In this document: in pieces, positions 17,734 to 27,113 of the stretch
Position numbering within the stretch: the first letter of the stretch is position 1
Layout of the letters: every line of letters starts with the position of its first letter
NCBI RefSeq assembly: GCF_007992095.1
Contig: NZ_BJZP01000005.1
Span: 211,339-275,338, forward strand
Direction of reading: 5' to 3'
DNA length: 64,000 nucleotides
Source of the DNA: Paenirhizobium naphthalenivorans
GTDB taxonomy: Bacteria; Pseudomonadota; Alphaproteobacteria; Rhizobiales; Rhizobiaceae
Notes under the pieces: generated by a model
The model's input: the letters and a program-made list of their open reading frames with translations, nothing else
Told to the model about the DNA's origin: nothing
Database searches by the model: none
Translations under genes and position numbers: made by a program

Positions 17734-20010
17734 ATGGGGAAAAGTCTTATTCCGCCCGGCGACGATGGCGACAACATTCAACCGATCGATCTGAAGGCGG
17801 CGCTCGAGGAGCGCTATCTCGCTTATGCCTTGTCGACGATCATGCATCGGGCGCTGCCCGACGTGCGCGATGGGCTCAAGCCGGTGCATCGGCGCATCAT
17901 CCACGCGATGAGCGAGATGGGTATCCGCCCGAACTCGGCGTTCAAGAAATGCGCCCGTATCGTCGGTGACGTTATCGGTAAATTCCACCCGCACGGTGAC
18001 CAGTCGGTCTATGACGCGCTGGTGCGTCTCGCGCAGGACTTTTCCCAACGCTATCCAATCGTCGACGGGCAGGGCAATTTCGGCAATATCGACGGCGACA
18101 GCGCAGCTGCCTATCGTTACACCGAAGCGCGCATGACCGATGTCGCGGCGCTGTTGCTCGAAGGCATAGAGCAGGACGCCGTCGACTTCCGTCCGACCTA
18201 TAACGAGGAAGATGACGAGCCAGTCGTCATGCCCGGCGCCTTCCCGAACCTTCTGGCCAATGGCTCCTCGGGCATTGCCGTCGGCATGGCAACCTCGATC
18301 CCGCCACACAATGCCCACGAGCTTTGCGATGCGGCCCTTTACCTGATCAAGAATCCCGGCGCGACCGTCGAAGAATTGCTTGCCGATCCTGCTAATCCTC
18401 AGCGGGGCGGTATAGAGGGACCGGACTTCCCGACCGGTGGCATTGTGGTCGAAAGCCGGGAGAGCATGCTGGAGACCTACCGCACCGGACGCGGTGGTTT
18501 CCGCGTCCGTGCCAGATGGGAAACGGAAGATCTCGGCCGCGGCGGCTATCAGATCGTCGTCACCCAGATCCCGTTCCAGGTGCAGAAGTCGCGGCTGATC
18601 GAGAAGATCGCCGAATTGCTGATCGCGCGCCGCCTGCCGCTGCTGGAGGATATTCGCGACGAGTCGGCCGAGGATGTCCGCATCGTGCTGGTGCCGAAAA
18701 GCCGGACCGTCGATGCGACGCTTCTGATGGAATCGCTGTTCAAGCTGACCGAACTCGAGAGCCGAGTCCCGCTCAACATGAACGTTCTGTCGCAGGGCAA
18801 GGTCCCGAAGGTGATGGCGCTCAACGAAGTGTTGAGCGAATGGCTCGATCACCGCAAGGACGTTCTCGTTCGCCGTTCGAAGTTCCGCCTTGCGGCGATC
18901 GACCGCCGCCTCGAGATCCTCGACGGCCTGCTGATCGCCTATCTCAACCTTGACGAGGTGATTCGTATCATCCGCGAGGAGGACGAACCCAAGCCGGTGA
19001 TGGTCGCGAAATGGGATCTGACCGACAACCAGGCCGAGGCGATCCTCAATATGCGCCTGCGCAATCTGCGTAAGCTTGAGGAGTTCGAGATCCGTAAGGA
19101 GCATGAGGCTCTGTCGGCAGAAAAGGCCGAGATCGAGTCACTGCTCGCCTCCGACGACAAGCAATGGCAGACGGTTTCCTGGGAGATCGGCGAGGTCAAG
19201 AAGAAGTATGCCAAGGCGACTGAACTCGGTCGCCGCCGGACCACCTTCTCTAATGCGCCGGTCGCCGACGTCGAGGCGATCCAGCAAGCGATGATCGAGA
19301 AGGAGCCCATTACCGTTGTCATCTCGGAGAAGGGCTGGATCCGCGCACTGAAGGGCCACATATCCGACACGTCGAGCCTGACCTTCAAGGAAGGCGATGG
19401 ATTGCGCGTCGCCTTCCCGGCGCAGACGACCGACAAGATCCTACTGATCACCACCGGCGGCAAGGTCTACACGTTGGGCGGCGACAAGCTGCCGGGCGGT
19501 CGTGGTCATGGCGAGCCCTTACGCATCATGGTCGACATGGAAAATGACCAGGATGTGCTGACTGCCTTTGTCCATGATCCGAGTCGCAAGCTGTTGATCG
19601 CCTCGACGGCGGGCAATGGTTTCATCGTTGCCGAAAGTGAGATCGTCGCCAATACCCGCAAGGGCAAGCAGGTGATGAATGTCGGCATGCCGGATGAAAC
19701 GAAGCTGGTCGTTCCTGTCTTGGGCGACCATGTCGCTGTGGTCGGTGAGAACCGCAAGATGGTGGTCTTCCCGCTGGCTCAGATCCCGGAAATGACACGT
19801 GGCAAGGGCGTACGCCTGCAGCGCTACAAGGATGGCGGAGTCTCCGACATCAAGTGCTTTTCCATCGCTGACGGCCTCACCTGGGAAGACAGTGCGGGTC
19901 GGGTCTTCACCAAGAACAAGGATGAACTGGTCGAATGGCAGGGCGACCGCGCCGCTGCCGGCCGGACAGTGCCGAAAGGCTTTCCCCGCAGCGGCAAGTT
20001 CTCCGGCTGA
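17734..20010 (+). CDS. parC: DNA topoisomerase IV subunit A
   Basis: This is a 758-residue type IIA topoisomerase breakage-reunion subunit that unlinks daughter chromosomes with ParE. The catalytic Y129 lies in [11 protein letters not shown]. The quinolone pocket reads [10 protein letters not shown], so the position of E. coli Ser80 is Q90 and that of Glu84 is D94. The C-terminal beta-pinwheel starts near residue 500. I start at 17734 ([12 protein letters not shown]), as in rhizobial homologues; a TTG at 17725 is in frame but less likely. Confidence 0.94.
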   Translation: MGKSLIPPGDDGDNIQPIDLKAALEERYLAYALSTIMHRALPDVRDGLKPVHRRIIHAMSEMGIRPNSAFKKCARIVGDVIGKFHPHGDQSVYDALVRLAQDFSQRYPIVDGQGNFGNIDGDSAAAYRYTEARMTDVAALLLEGIEQDAVDFRPTYNEEDDEPVVMPGAFPNLLANGSSGIAVGMATSIPPHNAHELCDAALYLIKNPGATVEELLADPANPQRGGIEGPDFPTGGIVVESRESMLETYRTGRGGFRVRARWETEDLGRGGYQIVVTQIPFQVQKSRLIEKIAELLIARRLPLLEDIRDESAEDVRIVLVPKSRTVDATLLMESLFKLTELESRVPLNMNVLSQGKVPKVMALNEVLSEWLDHRKDVLVRRSKFRLAAIDRRLEILDGLLIAYLNLDEVIRIIREEDEPKPVMVAKWDLTDNQAEAILNMRLRNLRKLEEFEIRKEHEALSAEKAEIESLLASDDKQWQTVSWEIGEVKKKYAKATELGRRRTTFSNAPVADVEAIQQAMIEKEPITVVISEKGWIRALKGHISDTSSLTFKEGDGLRVAFPAQTTDKILLITTGGKVYTLGGDKLPGGRGHGEPLRIMVDMENDQDVLTAFVHDPSRKLLIASTAGNGFIVAESEIVANTRKGKQVMNVGMPDETKLVVPVLGDHVAVVGENRKMVVFPLAQIPEMTRGKGVRLQRYKDGGVSDIKCFSIADGLTWEDSAGRVFTKNKDELVEWQGDRAAAGRTVPKGFPRSGKFSG

Positions 20011-20041
20011 TCTCAATCCGGGCAGGAGAGCATAAGAGTAT

Positions 20042-20080
20042 GATCGACGGGGATGCGTGCCGTCCCCGTTGATCGCTTTT
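20042..20080 (+). terminator. Rho-independent terminator of parC
   Basis: A 12-bp stem with one G-T pair (GATCGACGGGGA 20042-20053 / TCCCCGTTGATC 20063-20074) is followed by GCTTTTC. It lies 31 bases after the parC stop. Confidence 0.75.
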
Positions 20081-20208
20081 CACGCCTTCTCGCGCTGGCA
20101 CCAGTTGCAGCCACCCGATGCGTGAAGCTGCGCCACGCAATTGATCCCCGTCAACGCGTCGTTGTTCCGCCGCTCTATGCTCCATTATCGTACCTGAGGA
20201 GATGGCCG

Positions 20209-21312
20209 ATGCTGAACCGACGCGGGATACTGATAGGAGGGGCTGCTGTTCTTGCAGCTGGCGGGGCAGGGGCGGTGCTGTCAACCAAGCTTGCGACGGA
20301 GCGCTATGCCGAGTTCGCGCGGCGTTTGCGCAAGCCATTGACGCAATCGGCTGGCCCCAGTGAGCTCATCCGCTATGCAACCCTGGCTCCCAACGGGCAT
20401 AACACGCAGCCATGGCTGTTTCGCCAAAGCGCAAGAGGCATCGCGATCCTGCCGGACGTTTCGCGGCGCACACCGGTCGTCGATCCGGACGACCACCATC
20501 TTTATGTCAGCCTTGGTTGCGCGATCGAGAACCTCGCCGTCGCGGCAAGGGCGACGGGGCAGTCTGGCGACGTGGTGATCGATGGCGAGGAGGGAGCGAG
20601 CTTCTCTTTCTCCGCGCTGCCCGGAACGGTCGATCCGGCAACCGCGGAACTCTTTCAAGCCATTCCACTGCGCCAGTCGACCCGCAGTCTCTATGACGGA
20701 AGAGCGGTGGCCTCCGACCATCTCCGCAGGCTCTCGCAGAGCGCTGTGATGGATGGTGTCGACGTAGCCCTTGTCACGGAGCGGTCCACGATTGATCGCG
20801 TGCGGGACCTCGTCATCGCCGGTAACGATGTTCAGATGGACGATCCTGCCTTTATGCGGGAGTTGAAGGACTGGTTGCGCTTCAGTCCATCGACGGCGAT
20901 GACAAGGGGAGATGGGCTTTATGCGCCGACAAGCGGCAATCCCGCGCTTCCAGAATGGCTAGGGTCCATTGCCTTCGATCTGGCGTTCAAGTCCGCCAGC
21001 GAGGCTGACAAATACGCGCGTCATATGGATAGCTCGGCCGGTGTCGCTGTTTTCTCGGCCGTCGATGAAGGGCCGGCTGGCTGGATCGCCGTGGGACGCG
21101 CCTGCCAGCGCCTCTGCCTGATGGCAACCGCGCTCGGTCTCAAGACGGCCTTCGTCAACCAACCGGTCGAGGTCGCGTCCCTACGCGGTGAGATGGCAAG
21201 CCTTGCCGGTTTCCCCGGTCGCAGACCCGATCTGGTCTTGCGCTTCGGACAGGCGCCGCCAATGGTCTACTCGCCCCGCAGACCGGTCGATGCGGTCGTG
21301 ACGACATCCTGA
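20209..21312 (+). CDS. Acg-type nitroreductase family protein, probably membrane-anchored
   Basis: This is a 367-residue flavin-nitroreductase-like protein. The N-terminus carries a hydrophobic leader (RRGILIGGAAVLAAGGAGAVL) with RR just before it, so it is either Tat-exported or anchored. The body matches the Acg/NfnB-like group (PNGHNTQPWLFR, then VDPDDHHLYVSLGCAIENL), whose members have lost some FMN contacts and may sequester flavin. I start at 20209, since TGAGGAG is placed 8-9 bases before it. The role is unknown. Confidence 0.75.
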   Translation: MLNRRGILIGGAAVLAAGGAGAVLSTKLATERYAEFARRLRKPLTQSAGPSELIRYATLAPNGHNTQPWLFRQSARGIAILPDVSRRTPVVDPDDHHLYVSLGCAIENLAVAARATGQSGDVVIDGEEGASFSFSALPGTVDPATAELFQAIPLRQSTRSLYDGRAVASDHLRRLSQSAVMDGVDVALVTERSTIDRVRDLVIAGNDVQMDDPAFMRELKDWLRFSPSTAMTRGDGLYAPTSGNPALPEWLGSIAFDLAFKSASEADKYARHMDSSAGVAVFSAVDEGPAGWIAVGRACQRLCLMATALGLKTAFVNQPVEVASLRGEMASLAGFPGRRPDLVLRFGQAPPMVYSPRRPVDAVVTTS

Positions 21313-21413
21313 TTGTTGGCGAGTCCGGACTGGGAGCGCTTTCCGGGGCGGTGTCCGTCCGGGAACGGGCTTTCGTCGTGGCAAGAAATAGGCGCTCTAT
21401 GACCGTCTGCTGG

Positions 21414-22214
21414 TCAGGATTCGTCGTCTGATTGCCCGGCCCTGTCTTGGCCAATATCGTCCTGACCGGCCTCGTAACGCTCCCATCCCTGATTGGTCAA
21501 ATGCTCCTGCGGTTGGAAGCGGGTCTTGTAGTCCATCTTGTGCGAACCCTTGACCCAATAGCCGAGATAGACATGCGGCAGGCCGAGGGTCTTGGCGCGC
21601 TTGACGTGGTCGAGCACCATCATCGTGCCGAGGGACCGCTTGGTCAGGGCCGGATTGAAGAAGGAATAAACCATCGACAGACCGTCGCTCATCTGGTCGG
21701 AGAGCGCAACCGCGATCAGTTCGCCCTTCGGCTGCAGGGCGAGCCCGTCGCCGGGGCTGCGGAGCCTGTACTCGATCAACCGTGTCTGGACATGTGTGTC
21801 CTCCACCATGATGGCATAGTCGAGCGCCGACATGTCGGACATGCCCCCTTCCTGATGGCGATGATCGAGATAGGTGCGAAACAGCGAGAACTGCTCTGTG
21901 GAGGGCTGGGCGGGAAAAACTGTCGAGACCACGTCCTTGTTGGCCGCTGCCACGCGCCTGAAGGCTCGGCTCGGCTCGAACTCGTCCACCAGGATGCGGA
22001 CAGAGACGCAGGCCCGGCAGGCTTCGCAGGCCGGGCGATAGGCGATGTTCTGCGACCGGCGAAACCCGCCATGCGTCAGCAGGTCGTTCATTTCGGTGGC
22101 GCGCGGTCCGATCAGATGGGTGAAGACCTTCCGTTCCATGTTGCCCGGCAGGTAGGGACACGGCGCCGGCGCCGTGAGATAGAACTGTGGGGAGGGAGAG
22201 GCCTGGGTATTCAT
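21414..22214 (-). CDS. bpt: Aspartate/glutamate leucyltransferase (N-degron pathway)
   Basis: This is a 266-residue enzyme of the bacterial Bpt/eukaryotic Ate1 family. It adds leucine to proteins that begin with Asp or Glu, which marks them for ClpS/ClpAP. Landmarks are the cysteine cluster [15 protein letters not shown] near residues 60-74, the FRTYLDHRH helix and the closing [17 protein letters not shown]. The start [15 protein letters not shown] fits homologues. It is a single gene. Confidence 0.92.
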   Translation of the reverse strand: MNTQASPSPQFYLTAPAPCPYLPGNMERKVFTHLIGPRATEMNDLLTHGGFRRSQNIAYRPACEACRACVSVRILVDEFEPSRAFRRVAAANKDVVSTVFPAQPSTEQFSLFRTYLDHRHQEGGMSDMSALDYAIMVEDTHVQTRLIEYRLRSPGDGLALQPKGELIAVALSDQMSDGLSMVYSFFNPALTKRSLGTMMVLDHVKRAKTLGLPHVYLGYWVKGSHKMDYKTRFQPQEHLTNQGWERYEAGQDDIGQDRAGQSDDES

Positions 22215-22332
22215 CGTTCGCCGGTCGGAAGCCTTTCGTCACGAATATTCGGGACAGCATGGCGCAAGATTGGAAAACGTCAACACTCTGTCACAAAACG
22301 ATACGAGCAAAGCCGGGTAAGGCTGTATCTGG

Positions 22333-22356
22333 AGAAAGGCGGCGGGCATCGCCGCT
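22333..22356 (-). terminator. Probable terminator of the RDD gene
   Basis: A 6-bp GC stem (22339-22344 with 22350-22355, 5-base loop) lies just past the RDD stop on the minus strand and is followed by CTTTCTCC. The T-run is short, so the call is moderate. Confidence 0.5.
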
Positions 22357-22365
22357 ACCAGCGTT

Positions 22366-22824
22366 TCAGGCCGTCCGAATGATAGCCGTACCGAGAAGGA
22401 GATCGTGTACCAGTCGCGACCGTTCGGTAAACAGGCCGGCGAGCAGGATGAGCGGAGTCAGCACCGAGTTGAGGATCCAGAACAGCGCCAGATGGGCGAT
22501 CGCCAGCACGAAGTCGATGCGCCGGCCATCAAGGCGGACCATGGCGATGCCCATCGCCTTCATGCCCGGCGTCGCCTGCGACGGGCCGGCCAGCGACATG
22601 CCAAAGTACAGGCCTGCGACGATGAAGAACAGGATCGGGTAAAGCAGGAAGCCGAGCCCCAGCGTCAGCACACCCAGGAAAAAGACCAGCACTGCTGCGG
22701 GAATCCAGAGTGCGGCGATAATCAGATAGTCAATCAGGAAGGCGAAGACTCGGCGCGACAGCACGCCGCTATAGGCGCGCCAGTCGTCCGGTGCGGCATA
22801 GATCGGATTCGGATCGAGGGTCAT
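22366..22824 (-). CDS. RDD family membrane protein
   Basis: This is a 152-residue inner-membrane protein. The RDD hallmark residues appear as LSRRVFAFLIDYLII near residues 22-36, and three hydrophobic segments follow. The function is not established; some RDD proteins are proposed ion exchangers. It lies 75 bases after hemB on the same strand with no visible terminator between, so it may be read with hemB. Confidence 0.85.
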   Translation of the reverse strand: MTLDPNPIYAAPDDWRAYSGVLSRRVFAFLIDYLIIAALWIPAAVLVFFLGVLTLGLGFLLYPILFFIVAGLYFGMSLAGPSQATPGMKAMGIAMVRLDGRRIDFVLAIAHLALFWILNSVLTPLILLAGLFTERSRLVHDLLLGTAIIRTA

Positions 22825-22899
22825 GTTTGGCTCCCGCTGGTGTCTTGAGCATTTGATATGGGACGGTGCCGAGGAAATACAATCCGGGCAGTCCGATCC

Positions 22900-23916
22900 T
22901 TAGCCCTGTTTGGCGAGATATTTCGCCACGTCCATGGCAAAATAAGTCAGGATCCCGTCACAGCCCGCTCTCTTGAAGCAGAGCAGTGTTTCCAGCATTG
23001 CGCGCTCACCGTCGATCCAGCCGTTGGCCGCCGCGGCCTTGATCTGCGCGTATTCTCCCGAGACCTGGTAAGCGAAGACCGGAAGGCCGAAGGCCTCCTT
23101 CATCCGCCAGCAGATGTCGAGATAGGGAAGGCCGGGCTTGACCATCAGCGTGTCGGCGCCCTCCTCGACGTCGAGGGCCGCGTCGCGCAGGGCCTCGGTG
23201 CCGTTCGCCGGGTCGATGTAATAGGTCTTCTTGTCGCCCTTCAGCAGTCCACCGGTCGAGATCGCCTCGCGGTAGGGACCGTAGTAACAGGAGGCGAATT
23301 TGGTGGCGTAAGCCATGATGCCGACCGACTGGTGGCCTGCTGCGTCGAGGCCGCGACGGATCGCACCGATCCGGCCATCCATCATATCGGACGGCGCGAT
23401 GATGTCGGAACCGGCATCGGCCTGAAGCACCGCAGCCCGCACGATCTGGTCGACCGTCTCGTCGTTGACGATTTCATTGCCGCGCAGGATCCCGTCATGG
23501 CCATGGCTGGTGAAGGGATCGAGCGCCACATCGGTGATGATGCCGATATTCGGCACGGCCTTCTTGATCGCGGCTGTCGTCCGGTTGATCAGATTGTTGG
23601 CCTCGAGGATCTGCGATCCGGTTTCGTCGCGCAGGTTCATCTCAACATTCGGAAACGTGGCCAGTGCCGGAATGCCGAGGTCGGCCGCTTCCTTCGCTGC
23701 CTCGACGGCCTTGTCGACAGTCATGCGGTTGACACCCGGCATGGCGGCGATCGGCTCGACGATGTTTTCACCCGGAATGATGAAGATTGGCCAGATCAGG
23801 TCATCGACAGTGAGCCGGTTCTCCAGCATGAGCCGGCGCGTCCAGTCGGCCTTGCGATTGCGACGCATCCGGCGGTGACCGGTGATGTCGTCGACCAGAT
23901 GTGTCTTGTCCTGCAT
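22900..23916 (-). CDS. hemB: Delta-aminolevulinic acid dehydratase (porphobilinogen synthase)
   Basis: This is a 338-residue cytoplasmic enzyme that joins two 5-aminolevulinates into porphobilinogen for heme and cobalamin synthesis. The two Schiff-base lysines are K206 (MAYATKFASCYYGPYR) and K260 (MVKPGLPYLD). The metal site is of the aspartate-rich Mg/K type (DVALDPFTSHGHDG) and not the cysteine-rich zinc type, as in other rhizobia. I start at 23916 (MQDKTHLVDD), since the longer reading adds non-conserved residues. Confidence 0.95.
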   Translation of the reverse strand: MQDKTHLVDDITGHRRMRRNRKADWTRRLMLENRLTVDDLIWPIFIIPGENIVEPIAAMPGVNRMTVDKAVEAAKEAADLGIPALATFPNVEMNLRDETGSQILEANNLINRTTAAIKKAVPNIGIITDVALDPFTSHGHDGILRGNEIVNDETVDQIVRAAVLQADAGSDIIAPSDMMDGRIGAIRRGLDAAGHQSVGIMAYATKFASCYYGPYREAISTGGLLKGDKKTYYIDPANGTEALRDAALDVEEGADTLMVKPGLPYLDICWRMKEAFGLPVFAYQVSGEYAQIKAAAANGWIDGERAMLETLLCFKRAGCDGILTYFAMDVAKYLAKQG

Positions 23917-24047
23917 GGCGAAGTCCTTGTTGATGTCGCGTGATTTGTGGCTGGATAGCACTTAAGGCAGGTAATGCCAAAGCGGAAGGCGACGCTTGGT
24001 CGCGCTGTGGCTGGCGGGGAGATGGTGCTTGCGGCTATCCTTGCCGC

Positions 24048-24485
24048 ATGGAACCTGATTCTCAAAATGGACCAAGGCGCAGTCTGACCGAAATCCTCTT
24101 CGTGGTCTTTCTGCGTTTGGTCGCTGTTGCCTGCCTGTGGTTCGCGCTGCAATACTGGGCCATGTTGGTCGGCTATTCGCTCAACGGTCAGTCACGGTTC
24201 GACCTGCTTAACCTGCCCTGGCAAGTGGCCGCCGTCAGCCTTGCTGTGCTTTTCCCGGTTGCCGCCCTTGGACTGTGGATGGCCGTCTCCTGGGGTCCGG
24301 TCATCTGGGCGCTCGCGGCGATCGCACAGATCCTGATGTACTGGGTGTGGTCGGATATATTCGGCCTGAATAACTTGGTGGTGACCATGCATGCTGTGGT
24401 CGCGCTGGTTTATATGGTGTTCCGCTTGGCGCTCTGGCTCGAAATGCGCCACAAAGGCGAGGAGATAAGGGTTGATTTACCCTGA
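24048..24485 (+). CDS. DUF6163 family inner-membrane protein
   Basis: This is a 145-residue protein with four hydrophobic segments (about residues 16-36, 53-78, 79-101 and 110-130). I recognise it as the DUF6163 family, conserved beside ldtR in Rhizobiaceae and of unknown function. I start at 24048 (MEPDSQNGPRRS). It is divergent from hemB, and 130 bases separate it from ldtR on the same strand. The position next to ldtR/ldtP hints at an envelope role, but this is inference. Confidence 0.7.
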   Translation: MEPDSQNGPRRSLTEILFVVFLRLVAVACLWFALQYWAMLVGYSLNGQSRFDLLNLPWQVAAVSLAVLFPVAALGLWMAVSWGPVIWALAAIAQILMYWVWSDIFGLNNLVVTMHAVVALVYMVFRLALWLEMRHKGEEIRVDLP

Positions 24486-24614
24486 TCGCAGGAGCGCACT
24501 TGGTAAGCCTCTGTTAAGCCTGCGTTTTAAATAGAATTTTATGCGCATTGGATATGGTCCTCACTAAGGCGGGAGAAAACAACAGCCGCCACCCAAACAG
24601 TGAGGCAGACCGAT

Positions 24615-25124
24615 ATGAACACCAAGATGAAGCCGCAGCCGGCAACGCTCGATCCTCAGGAAGACGCGATCCGGAACCTCTATCTCGAATCCCTGCATCT
24701 CGTTGAACGCCTGCATCGCCGTCTTCTCGACGTCATCAAGGACGAGTTCGACCGTCAGGGCCGCAATGACGTCAATGCCGTCCAGGCATTGCTTCTGTTC
24801 AATATCGGCAATTCCGAGCTGACGGCCGGCGAACTGCGCTCGCGGGGCTACTACCTCGGTTCGAACGTCTCCTACAACGTCAAGAAGCTGGTCGACCTCG
24901 GCTTCATCAACCATCAGCGCTCGCGCATCGATCGCCGCTCGGTCCGTATCAGCCTGACCGAAGCCGGCCAGGACGTCGCCGAAACGGTCGCCAAGCTTTA
25001 CGAGCGCCACATCGGTTCGATCCACAAGGTCGGCGGAATTGGCTCTGACGAGTTCACCCAGATGAACAAGCTGCTGCAGCGGCTCGATCGCTTCTGGAAC
25101 GACAGCATCATGTACCGTCTCTAA
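24615..25124 (+). CDS. ldtR: MarR-family regulator LdtR
   Basis: This is a 169-residue winged-helix regulator. The DNA-binding part is seen as LTAGELRSRGYYLGSNVSYNVKKLVDLGFI and the wing as RSRIDRRSVRISLTEAG. LdtR is known from Liberibacter and Sinorhizobium as an activator of the L,D-transpeptidase gene ldtP and of stress and motility genes. That target gene is the next one here, which supports the name. The ATG at 24615 has GAGG about 10 bases upstream. Confidence 0.88.
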   Translation: MNTKMKPQPATLDPQEDAIRNLYLESLHLVERLHRRLLDVIKDEFDRQGRNDVNAVQALLLFNIGNSELTAGELRSRGYYLGSNVSYNVKKLVDLGFINHQRSRIDRRSVRISLTEAGQDVAETVAKLYERHIGSIHKVGGIGSDEFTQMNKLLQRLDRFWNDSIMYRL

Positions 25125-25492
25125 TCCACGAGAGACCTCATTCTGCCGCACTCCCTCCAGTCATGCGGCAGCACGAGATGGCGCCAGGCGGCAGCAATGT
25201 CCGTCATGGCGCCCGCTCGCGTTGCGGGAAACGGCCGCGCGCTGTAGGTTGCTCGGATCGGCATTCGCGGCCCTTGATCTGGTCCGTCCATATGACGTGT
25301 TCGTGAAATGGTGTGGGTTACCGAGCCACGAATTGGCCATATTGATATGGGACCGGCCAAGCATGCAGAGATGCATTCTTGCCGTGGTGGAAGTTTATCC
25401 CGTGCCACGGCGCGGGGCGTTCATCGCCTGTTTATTAACCATGCTATCCTATGGGATAGCGTGAGACGTTGAATATGGAAACGGTAGGAAAA
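25125..25492 (+). other. Intergenic region between ldtR and ldtP, no convincing gene
   Basis: These 368 bases hold no ORF that I trust. They do hold three inverted repeats: CTGCCGCA/TGCGGCAG at 25143-25171, which may end ldtR although no T-run follows; GCCGTGG/CCACGGC at 25381-25411; and the short perfect dyad at 25443-25460. The ldtP promoter and the LdtR binding site must lie here. Confidence 0.5.
25443..25460. promoter_or_regulatory. Palindrome upstream of ldtP, candidate operator
   Basis: GCTATCC and GGATAGC form a perfect 7-bp dyad with a 4-base spacer (TATG), 32 bases before the chosen ldtP start. It is a good size for a MarR-type dimer, so LdtR is a natural candidate. I found no matching copy upstream of ldtR itself. 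Confidence 0.4.
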
Positions 25493-26824
25493 ATGTCGAA
25501 CAAGTCTGGAATCGTTGCCTTGTCGCGCCGCGCACTGCTGACGGGGGCTGCTGCCGCAGCCGGCGCTGTCGCCATTGCTGGCCAGGCAGTTGCTCAGACG
25601 GCCATCGATGAGCTGATCAGCGCGCCGAAGCGGGGCAACTGGGATGACCAGTTTGACGCCAAGGCGTCGCGCACAGCGGCTGCCGTGACGTCCAATACAC
25701 CGATGCTGAGCGCCAACAATTTCATCTACATCCAACAGGCGATCACCGAGTATCAGGCTATCGTTGCGAACGGCGGCTGGCCGCAGGTTACTCCGTCGGT
25801 CAAGCTGAAGATCGGCGTGATCGATCCGTCGGTGCAGCAATTGCGCCAGCGCCTGATGATCTCGGGCGACCTGCCACGCTCCGCCGGCATGTCCAATTCG
25901 TTCGACTCCTATGTCGACGGCGCGGTCAAGCGGTTCCAGGCCCGCCATGGCCTGCCGCAGGACGGGGTTCTCGGAGAATTCACCCTGAAGGCGCTTAACG
26001 TTCCGGCCGACACTCGACTGATGCAGCTCAACGTCAACCAGCAGCGCCTGCAGGCGATGATGAACAAGCCGCTTGAGCAGCGCTACATCGTTGTCAACAT
26101 TCCGGCCGCTTATGTCGAGGCGGTCGAGAACGATCGCGTTGCGCTGCGCAACACCGCGATCGTCGGTCGCATCAGCCGTCCGTCGCCGACGCTCGACTCC
26201 AAGGTCAGTGACGTCATCCTCAATCCCTACTGGACTTCGCCTCGTTCGATCGTCGAGAAGGACATCATGCCGCTGATGCAGAAGGACCCGACCTATCTGG
26301 CGCGCAACAGCATCCGCCTGATCGACGCTCAAGGTCAGGAAGTCGCTCCGGAGACCATCGACTGGTTCGCCCCCAAGGCGCCGAACCTCATGTTCCGCCA
26401 GGACCCGGGCAAGATCAACGCCATGTCCTCGACGAAGATCAACTTCCCGAGCGCCGACGCGGTCTACATGCATGACACGCCGACTCAAGGGCTGTTCAAC
26501 AAGCTGATGCGTTTTGAGTCCTCCGGCTGCGTTCGTGTCCAGAACGTCCGCGATCTGGTCGTTTGGCTGCTGAAGAACACGCCCGGCTGGAGCCGCCAGG
26601 AAATCGAACGCGTCATCGCCACTCGCGTCAATACGCCGATCCCGCTGGCAGACGAGGTCGGCGTGCACTGGGTCTACATCACGGCCTGGTCGGCCAAGGA
26701 CAACATTGTTCAGTTCCGCGACGATATCTACGCAGAAGATGGCAACGCACAACTCGCGCTCCAGACCAATATCGGCGTGGAGAAGCCGGCCGGCTCCGTC
26801 GAGGATGACATCCTGCCGCAGTGA
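25493..26824 (+). CDS. ldtP: L,D-transpeptidase LdtP (YkuD domain), exported
   Basis: This is a 443-residue periplasmic enzyme that makes 3-3 cross-links in peptidoglycan or attaches proteins to it. The leader has the twin-arginine look (ALSRRALLTGAAAAAGAVAIAG). A peptidoglycan-binding domain lies about residues 115-170 (VKRFQARHGLPQDGVLGEFT). The YkuD catalytic motif is YMHDTP followed by SSGCVRVQN, with nucleophile C346. The start is uncertain: ATG 25493 keeps the leader compact, while TTG 25469 and ATG 25475 are also in frame. Control by LdtR is expected. Confidence 0.88.
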   Translation: MSNKSGIVALSRRALLTGAAAAAGAVAIAGQAVAQTAIDELISAPKRGNWDDQFDAKASRTAAAVTSNTPMLSANNFIYIQQAITEYQAIVANGGWPQVTPSVKLKIGVIDPSVQQLRQRLMISGDLPRSAGMSNSFDSYVDGAVKRFQARHGLPQDGVLGEFTLKALNVPADTRLMQLNVNQQRLQAMMNKPLEQRYIVVNIPAAYVEAVENDRVALRNTAIVGRISRPSPTLDSKVSDVILNPYWTSPRSIVEKDIMPLMQKDPTYLARNSIRLIDAQGQEVAPETIDWFAPKAPNLMFRQDPGKINAMSSTKINFPSADAVYMHDTPTQGLFNKLMRFESSGCVRVQNVRDLVVWLLKNTPGWSRQEIERVIATRVNTPIPLADEVGVHWVYITAWSAKDNIVQFRDDIYAEDGNAQLALQTNIGVEKPAGSVEDDILPQ

Positions 26825-26839
26825 CCGGTGCGGTATCAG

Positions 26840-26902
26840 GCCGACCGTCGATCTTGCGGCATAAGGTCACCCGGCGGGCGACGCATCCGCAGAGTGGTCG
26901 GC
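26840..26902 (+). other. Nested inverted repeats just after ldtP
   Basis: GCCGACC (26840-26846) pairs with GGTCGGC (26896-26902), and inside it TGCGG (26855-26859) pairs with CCGCA (26887-26891). The element begins 15 bases after the ldtP stop and has no T-run. It could be the ldtP 3' end or part of the glyA leader. The rest of the 289-base gap to glyA shows nothing I can name. Confidence 0.35.
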
Positions 26903-27113
26903 ATGGATTTCGCCTTTCGCGCAGGTTCGGCCCGATCGGCACTCGCTGGTCTTGGGTGGTTGCCTGGCGGGGTTTCGCAGGCCAGGGCAGGCGGCTGACC
27001 TGTGAAGAAAACGCGGCTGCGCTGTTTGATGCGCAAATGTCGCGTCCTGTATTGCCCTAGCCAAGATGGAACGTTAAGACCCCTTGGCATCAACCCGTCA
27101 GGAGCCCGCAGTC

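Noticed and set aside
17659..19104. 481-residue open frame antisense to parC
   Set aside because: It is opposite conserved ParC sequence and has no recognisable protein pattern.
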